From positions 248,001 through 312,000 of the forward strand of contig WAID01000012.1 in assembly GCA_016584495.1 (NCBI GenBank): a stretch of DNA of 64,000 bases, written 5' to 3'. The notes under the pieces are model-generated. The model saw only the letters and a program-made list of their open reading frames with translations, was not told the origin of the DNA and did no database searches. A program made the translations under genes and the position numbers. This document shows positions 57,094 through 64,000 of this stretch, piece by piece (positions within the stretch are counted from its first letter, which is position 1; every line of letters begins with the position of its first letter). The DNA is from Celoporthe dispersa. Its lineage: Eukaryota; Ascomycota; Sordariomycetes; Diaporthales; Cryphonectriaceae.

Positions 57094-60000
57094 CCCATAC
57101 CGCCTGCGCCCGCAGTGCTGCGGCCATGATAGCCCATCTGCATGGGGTGATTGGGAAGAGAGAGAGGAGGGGGTGGGAAGGTCCTCACCAGGATCAGGAT
57201 GGGCACCGGGCAAGCGATTAGGCTGGCGGATCAAGGTCACAGGGTGGCAGGGTGGCAAGCCAGCTAGCAGCGACAGGGGCTCCTGGGCATGGCATGCCTA
57301 CTGCACTTGTGGTAGCTATGCCCCGGGGGGGAGCAGCCACCTCTACAGCAAGGCCCCACAGCGAATGCACAGGCCCCCCAGTGCCCCCCTAGGGCCGCCC
57401 AAGCAACCCCTCCCAACTCCCACCTGGTGGGCGATCGATCCTTACAGCGTCTTTATGCAGGATAACCTCCGCCGCTACGGCGTTTCAAACCCACATGGCA
57501 ATCGTCCATCAGGGCGGAACATCGACTGGGCCCTTGACGCGTGGAATAGCAGGGATGGATTTTGCTGGGCTCTTTAAACTGACTGATATGACGGTCAAGT
57601 CATTCGTGAGTGAGCATTACTGCTGCTGCTGCTATAGCATGCACATACGCAATCTACACTGCCATGTTTTTGACCATGTCATCATCGTTACCACTTTTTT
57701 TTTTTTCTTTCATCATCAGCCTGCAGGACCCCCCAAGAGAGCCCGTCTCTACTCCTCATACAGAGCTCAAGGTCATCTCGAGAGGTCCGATTGCAATTCT
57801 TACTACGCAGCAGCACCGTGGTCAGACCTTGAAGAGGGTGGTCAGACCCTGGCCGCCCTAGCAGGGGAGGAGAAGGAGCAGGAACAACGAGGAGGGGGGG
57901 AGGAGAAGGAGGAGAAGAAGGAGAAAGGAAAAGAAAGAAGAGAGAAGGATCTTGTGAGATGGTGATACAACAGTCACGACAGCACAGAGGCACAGCCGCA
58001 GGACACAACATGAACGGCCCAGAGCCAGGACCAGGACAGGGGAACCAGGAGAAGGGCAATGACAGGCTCATCTCATAATATCCTGTGCAGGGCAGTACGT
58101 ACTACTATCGTATGTCTTTATTTACCAGTCATCCCCTCCCGTCAGGCTTCCCAGCTGTGCGACCTGTCAACTGGCCCGACCTTGTCATCCTCCTTTAAAT
58201 TTACTTATTTCTTTTTTTTTTCTTTCTCTTTCTTCTCTTTTTCCGGCTCTTCTTCTTTTCTGCGTGGCTTTACTTGCTGTGCTTGTGTGCCATGTGGCCT
58301 GATGTGATAGTTCGAATCCGACGACGAAACCCCCCCTTCATATGTTGCCGATTGGTGGTTGCTTACCAAGGAGCCGTCTGTCCCTTGGCGTCGACTTGTC
58401 ACTTTTGTCTCGGCGCCATATCCCGCCTGAGTCCCCAAGGTGGGTGGGTTGCATTCTTGTCTAAAGGGTTCCCTGGAGACGAGCACAAGAGAGGCACGAG
58501 AGACCACACCGGGAGAGTACGTAAAGGTAAGAGAGAAACCGTGGGAGGACGACAAGGCTTACGGCTCTATCTCACGGTTCCACAACCTCATGCTCATCAT
58601 CCGTGTCCCCCCCCCCCTTTTTTTTTCGGAAAGAAAAGACACGAGGGAAACGGGACAAGACAGAGAGAGAGATCGAGTCTCCGTGCTGCCGCACGCTGTG
58701 GAGCAATCAGGAGGATCCCGCCATATCCGCCGTCAGAACCATCCCTGCCTCGCGTGTACAGCACGTGGCTAAAATGTCTAAACAAGACCGGATCACCTTT
58801 TGGGTTTGGGGGCCTGACAGGCGGGTCAAGGACGCCCGCGCTGTGCCAACAGAGAAAGAAAAAGGACCCCGACGCTGTCTCATGCCGTTCGATCATCGAC
58901 CCGTCCGCCCGGCCCACTGACCCTCCTGTATCCCCTCCCGGTGAGATTATATGAGAGATCCCGTCTGCTGCAAGAATAGAACAAAAGAAACAAGGAGAGA
59001 GGGGGGAAGAAGAAGGAGAAAAAGTTAAAGAGAGGACCCTGGGTAGGTAGGTAGAAGGATTTAGAGCAGCAGGCACCCTTCTCTCAACCAGGACAGTCAG
59101 TCACCGGCCAACTGGACAAGGCAAACTACGCATATCTCACGTGGCAGTCAGCCAAGTCATACCGCAGAGGCCCGGACCTTCGGCCTTTGGTCTCTCGCCT
59201 GGGTAACCCGGGTGTCGAGGTCTCCATCCGATGCGCCTCCCAAACCCTCCACACACACCCCCCCTCCCCGGCCTCTCTATTCCTGTTAGCGAAAGTCAAT
59301 TCCATACCATGCAACCATTTTTGTATATTATCTACTATAGTTACATTTGTAAACTGACTAACAACCCGCTACGGAACACGATCCGCGCGCGACTCGTATT
59401 ATGATGTGCGCATGACGAGGAAGAGTTCTCTGCGCATCACCAACACAATATCCGACGCCCAAGCATTGCCAGAGGCAGCCCAACCAGCTGACCGACGGGC
59501 TACACAGCTGAGTTCCTTTTTCTTTTCTTTTTTTCTCTTTCTCTGTCTTCTTGTCCATTCGTATTCTAGCCGGCAGCCGCTACGTCTCCCGCCCAGCCTT
59601 TGTCTCGTTGGGCCAGACCCGAGCAGACGAGCTGGAACATCGCTTCTTCTGTTCTTGATTAGTTCGCCGGGAAGCTATAATAGACCCGCCAGCCATCCAA
59701 CCACAGAGCCCTCTTTCCCGCGCTCGAGACGGTCTATAGAGGCACTAGTCAAGTCTTAAGGGAGGCTCGAGAGGGCCATGTTAGGAGGGGCGGTCAACGA
59801 GAGCAATACATGGCAGGCCTCGGGGGCTGGGAGATGCGGGTGACAGGAATCTTGACAAGTAGTGCTCCTCTGCCCCGATGACGAAGATGCTCCCGGCCGA
59901 GATGATAGCTCATCTCTCCAGCTCCATAGAATGGAGGCGGGACCATAATTTCGCAGATGAGGTCCATAGAAACACGTGCAAGGCATTCGGATAGGGTGAA

Positions 60001-61902
60001 GGCCGGGACGGGATGGGCAGGGACAGAGATGCGAAGCAAATGGTGCTATAATTAGTACAACGAGCTTGTATACATACCTGTGGAGGATGATATGACTGCA
60101 ACGTGCTGAACTTATTATATCATAGTCTTGTAGCGGGCGCAGACCATCTAATCACAGGCTCAGCTGCGATTTTCATCTTGCTAATCCTTGGCCTAGAAAT
60201 TGAGGTATGATTTTATGCACAGGCACAAATTGGGATATCGCCGCCCGGTCACTTTGCTGCAGCGTCAAGAATCGAGGTTCTTCGTCCTGCTATTCTACAA
60301 TCTCTGAGCCCTGTCGCCAATTATTGATCCTAACAGTTCGCCTAGGTTGCCTTGAGCTTTCAACAGCCCATAATTAGTTTTTTGCCCCAGACCAGGCGTC
60401 TACAGTGTAGCATCAACGCTCTGGCTTTCAAAACATCTCCATTCTCTATGCAAATTTGCGGTAGCAGCTGCTCGGAAGGTGGGAGGAAGTGAGAAGTGTT
60501 CTGGTGCTCACCGGGCAATAAACGAGAGCAAGACCACCTTGCGTAGCCACAGAGTCTGAGTGCCAAGTATGATCCTCCTCATTGGTGCGCTGTTGGCTGA
60601 GCGGAAGTCAAGTAAAATAAAATTCAAGACAAAAAAAACACAAGAAGAAGAAGGAAAGAAGGAAAAACACGCAGCTTTCTGCATGATTGGGCCCTTTCTT
60701 ACCTCCATATCGACGTCTAGGAGTAGGACTTGTCCGGGCATCTTCTAACCTGGTTTGTATTCATTGGTATGTACTCAAAGGTGAAGGTAAATCACATATT
60801 GATTGGTTGCCTTGTGACCAGTCTCCTTCTTTATTCCCCCTTTTTTTTTTTCCGCAATGATCAAGCAGGAAGGTTGGCTCGCTCATAATTACATCCCCAG
60901 ACATCGACAGCGCAGTTTCACTAGCAAGGAATGAAGCTCGTCCTTCAACAATCCTAGTTCTGGTAGCCTTAACGTGTCTTGCTGGCGGTGAAAATGGGAG
61001 CTATCCTAACGATTGTTCTAAGAGTGTTCAGAGTAGTGTATTTTTATGTTTAAAAGAAAGAGGTTGAGGGAACCAGGTATACACCAATTCCCGATCGCCA
61101 GTCTATTCTAACAACCACTCTTCTTTAGCCCTGGGGAAGCCGTGATGCGATGGAGCGAGAGGCATCTCGGAGACTCAAGTTGGTGAGGAATATCCCGAAT
61201 CCTGACCTCTGAACATAGACTCACTGGTACTCGAGTGATGTCTCTCCTATTCCTCAGGTTGGCTGTGATTATGTATAGTCTCGAGGTCAATCATGAAGCC
61301 TGCAGCCATGAGTCTCCCGTAAGGAGTTCAGGACTTAAGAGTGTAGGCTGAGAGTAACTAGCCAAACACTCCTCAAAGCCAGTCCCGGAGTGTTCGAAGG
61401 ACGAAAGTGAACAAGAGACCGGGGTGTTGCGGCGAGTTCATGTATTGTTGTGTCAGATGGCCCTGTGCTCATGGTCCTGTAGATGTGAATGGGATGCAGG
61501 CAATCATGGTCTGCATATTTACTCAGACCGAAAATTAGGGCTATTGCAAACCTGATGGCTGCCACTTCTCTTCCATGTACGCAGGATCGATCTCGATGGC
61601 CCGTAAATTCTATCAGAAGTCTACAATGCTATAGCCCACATAGACAGATCATAGCACCAACAGAGAGAAAGAGAGAGAGCCCAGTTCATCCCTTTCCGAC
61701 GATAATCCTTCTCGCTACCTTTGCATTCCTATTTTTTTATGCCATTTCAAAACGTTCTTGAAGCCGTGATTGACCCATTTTTAGCCCACTCGTAATTATC
61801 ACCCCTGTGATGACCCTCTTTGGGCTTCCAGAACAACCATGGGGCTTGTTCGGCTACGACGATCCTAAGACACGTTGGGCTTTTTAGATTACAAGTTTCG
61901 GG

Positions 61903-62370
61903 TCAGCACAAATATTCGTGCATAAGCTGTGTGCCTTTGTGTGTGGGCCCGATATCTCTCAAACGGAGAAGAAGAAAAATAGGGAGACAGGATGCTTTAA
62001 AAAAGAAGAAGAAGAAAAGGATCTGCTCACGGGACGGAGTGCACATCCGACAACAGCAGTGATTACACACAGTGTCATGATCCCATTGTCCTGTCGCGGC
62101 ATTGAGCTCGATCCTCGGGCGGTTGAAGATACACCAGCCCAAGAGGTTGGGCCCCTGGTGGCACTGGCAGCAGTTCCAGACGCCGCCCCTCTCGAGGAAA
62201 TAGCAGAGCTGGTTCGTGCAGTGGGCGTCCGAGTCGACGGGGAGCGAGTAGGTCGTTCTCGCACAGGGGAGGATCGAACCTGTGGCACGGTCGAGCTGCG
62301 CAGAGACACAGTAGAGGAAAGTCACAGACATGTGCTGGCACGGATGCCTCTTGGGATGTCCGACGCACAT
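61903..62370 (-). CDS. small cysteine-rich protein, function unknown
   Basis: From ATG 62370 the first 112 residues contain 15 Cys (positions 2, 11, 21, 36, 51, 56, 67, 68, 70, 80, 102, 105-107, 110), with the clustered block WNCCQCHQGPNLLGWC and a C-x2-CCC-x2-C end (VCNHCCCRMC). Codons are GC-rich at the third position up to about residue 114. After that the frame passes into T/C-rich low complexity (FFFFFF), so the true end or a last intron is probably near 62030. Upstream of the ATG, TTATTATTACAG followed by a hydrophobic run (SLFLVLLLGSI) could be a 3' splice site plus more coding sequence. I recall similar Cys patterns in unnamed fungal proteins but cannot name a family. No signal peptide is certain. 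Zinc binding or disulfides are both possible. Confidence 0.5.
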   Translation of the reverse strand: MCVGHPKRHPCQHMSVTFLYCVSAQLDRATGSILPCARTTYSLPVDSDAHCTNQLCYFLERGGVWNCCQCHQGPNLLGWCIFNRPRIELNAATGQWDHDTVCNHCCCRMCTPSREQILFFFFFFKASCLPIFLLLRLRDIGPTHKGTQLMHEYLC

Positions 62371-64000
62371 CTCGATCGAGCCGAGGAGGAGAACGAGGAA
62401 GAGACTTGTATCGATCTGTAATAATAATAGTAAGTATGTCGTCTTGATGTTTGATAATAAGAGTTTAACCAGTCTTCCTTCTGTTGCGCTTACATCGATG
62501 CCAATTTTTTATGGAAGGCGGGCCAGCAATTTCTATTCCTTTCTCTCTCTCTCTCTCTCTTTCGTTCTCTTTTTTTTCTCTTTTCTTTCGCCCTGGAGGA
62601 TATCTCAGTTGCACATGGCAAACGTTCGCAAACAGGGCTCACGAGGTCTCTCTTGTCGTCATGTGTTCTCCTCGAGGATTCAGATTTTAATATATCATAA
62701 TTCATAGCTATTCGTGTCAAGACAGGTCATCATCTACCGGGCTGCTTCAAGTACTGTCCGTGTCCAAGGGGGTTTCGAGATTTCCGTCAAGTGTACACTG
62801 ACAAGGCGTCGATCCTGATCCGGAAATCAGAGACATGTTGATTGGGCCTCGACGAAGAAAGAAATAATATCATTTGCCGCCCTGAGTAGCCTTCGACAAC
62901 GGCGACCAACAGACCGCCTCCCTCGCTCGGGAAGAGGTGCATGCATGCATGCACGTGCATATTTATTCATTTATTTTTATAGGAGAGGGAGAGGGAGGAA
63001 GCGTAGGATGCTGTTGTCCTCTCCTTCACTTACGCCCATGCGACGTGTCCTGGGATCTAGAAAGGGAACATAGAAAGAAAAAAAAGAAAAAGACGGCTGG
63101 TTGCTGCCGGAGCGCAGGTGGACACCCGACGAAAGCACAAACAAATCAAAAAAAAAATCCAGTTATGCCTCGGATCTGCAGTACGCCTTGGTTAGTCAAG
63201 GATCTCGGTAGTTGGGACTCACTGGATGCCCAATGAAGACGGTGCCCAAACGTTGCCTTGCAGGTGGGCCGTCGCGTGAATGCAGCGTGCAGGGGCGCAC
63301 AAAAGGTCCAAGCAGACTGGCGCCTTGACTTGTTGATTATTTTGTACCTGTCTCTTTCTCTCACAGGCAGCGACCGGACAGAGCGTAGCAGGAATACCAA
63401 AATCCACCCCAGGCTGGTCTTGAAATATCGAACCGAATCTCCCTGTCTCTCCTGCCCCTCTCAAAACATGTCACATGGCCGAGCGAGTGTGGTGGTCCAA
63501 AGCGGAAAGAGAACCTTGGGAGGAGAAGCAACTTTGCCCTGGACGGGCTCCTCCTTGTGGCACATTGGGCGCGATCACGCAGACAGCCTCGGCCCATCCA
63601 TTTTTCTCCTTTCAGCTTCAGCTTTCTCGCCTTGTATACATGTGTGAGGCGAGGTGACACGGCATATATGCAGAGAAGGGTGCACACATGCAGTATCCTG
63701 CAGTGTCTCGCCGGCAGTCGGACTAGCCACACCACCATCATCTTTTTTCTTTTGTTCTTTTGTTTTTTTCTTCCTTTTTTCCTTTCTTTTTTTTTTTTTC
63801 CGGCCGCTTTCTTGTTCTTCTCTCGTGCGGCTGCTCTCTTTCCGGCGGGGGATTAATGATGCCACCAGACAAACCACTACCACCAACCAGCCTCTTGTCC
63901 TCCGTCTGACCTGCACGCCTGCAGGCTGTGTGTCTCATATTAATGTCTGACCAGATCTGAACTGAATCTCTCTTGCATCCCGATCGCGGTCTCGGAAGAC
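62371..64000. other. right-end region without supported genes
   Basis: CT microsatellite at 62541-62562 and T-rich tracts at 62568-62588 and 63741-63800. Short frames are low complexity. It may hold the promoter of a gene beyond the right edge. Confidence 0.4.

Larger units (their letters stand above)
55373..61902. other. 6.5-kb gene-poor region rich in microsatellites
   Basis: No gene can be supported. The left third is purine-rich on the plus strand with GT (55514-55540), GA (56331-56359, 57064-57093) and many GGA/GAA units. C and T homopolymers occur at 58607-58626 and 60838-60851. Frames up to about 220 aa exist (for example 58274-58954, plus) but are low-complexity, lack family signatures and have no splice context. 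Weak minus-strand frames near 59756-60040 and 60508-60740 were looked at and not accepted. Confidence 0.45.

Noticed and set aside
58285..58340. Possible tRNA (GTTCGAATCC-like word)
   Set aside because: The T-arm-like word is present but no acceptor stem, D arm or anticodon arm can be folded around it.
58274..58954. 226-aa plus-strand frame
   Set aside because: No domain, low-complexity segments, no leader or splice context; treated as chance.
59756..60741. Minus-strand short frames as a multi-exon gene
   Set aside because: Small fragments look slightly protein-like but no consistent splice chain, start codon or family could be found.
1..64000. CRISPR arrays, bacterial-type operons, intact transposase or reverse transcriptase genes
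   Set aside because: No regularly spaced repeats and no transposon protein motifs were seen; gene structure is eukaryotic throughout.

Overview
The window is nuclear DNA of a filamentous ascomycete (Pezizomycotina, most likely Sordariomycetes; this is an inference). Genes are interrupted by short GT-AG introns, mostly 50-110 nt. Pyrimidine-rich leaders and TATA boxes about 115 bp upstream of start codons are common. The protein set is fungal: Sec72-type TPR protein, HET-domain protein, GH6 cellobiohydrolase, secreted aspartic protease and fasciclin protein. I see no operons, tRNA, rRNA, CRISPR or intact transposon.

Layout. 0-13 kb is mostly housekeeping: a left-edge partial gene, RPT2 (26S proteasome ATPase) divergent from a UBC1-type E2, LSC1 (succinyl-CoA ligase alpha) divergent from ELP3, and a DHA1-type MFS transporter. 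14-26 kb holds a secreted fasciclin protein, a Swi5/Sae3 recombination protein, a nine-exon sugar transporter, a pepsin-like protease and a glutathione S-transferase. 27-39.5 kb holds a MetE-like methyltransferase, a BAR-domain protein, cyclin H (CCL1), a PLD-like protein and a GH6 cellobiohydrolase. 40-49 kb looks like an accessory island: a HET-domain gene, a LITAF-like zinc-ribbon gene, a kinase C-terminal remnant, a sulfotransferase-like gene and a decayed NLR/C2H2-type fragment, separated by AT-richer DNA. 50-55.4 kb holds an unknown multi-pass membrane protein, SEC72 and a small coiled-coil protein. 55.4-64 kb is gene-poor and full of GA/CT and GT microsatellites, with one cysteine-rich small protein gene near 62 kb.

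The most striking global observation is that at least ten otherwise well-conserved genes (UBC1, LSC1, ELP3, SEC72, GH6, BAR, fasciclin, both transporters, MetE-like) carry one-base frame breaks, nearly all inside or beside short homopolymers. Correcting each break by a single base gives a full-length, in-phase family member. Several are essential or near-essential genes, so homopolymer sequencing error in the assembly is the best explanation, and gene models here should be read with that in mind. RPT2, the protease, the GST, CCL1, the PLD-like gene, the HET gene and the 555-aa membrane protein read cleanly.

No wholly new system is proven. The best candidates for a second look are the 41-49 kb allorecognition-like island and the cysteine-rich gene at 62 kb.
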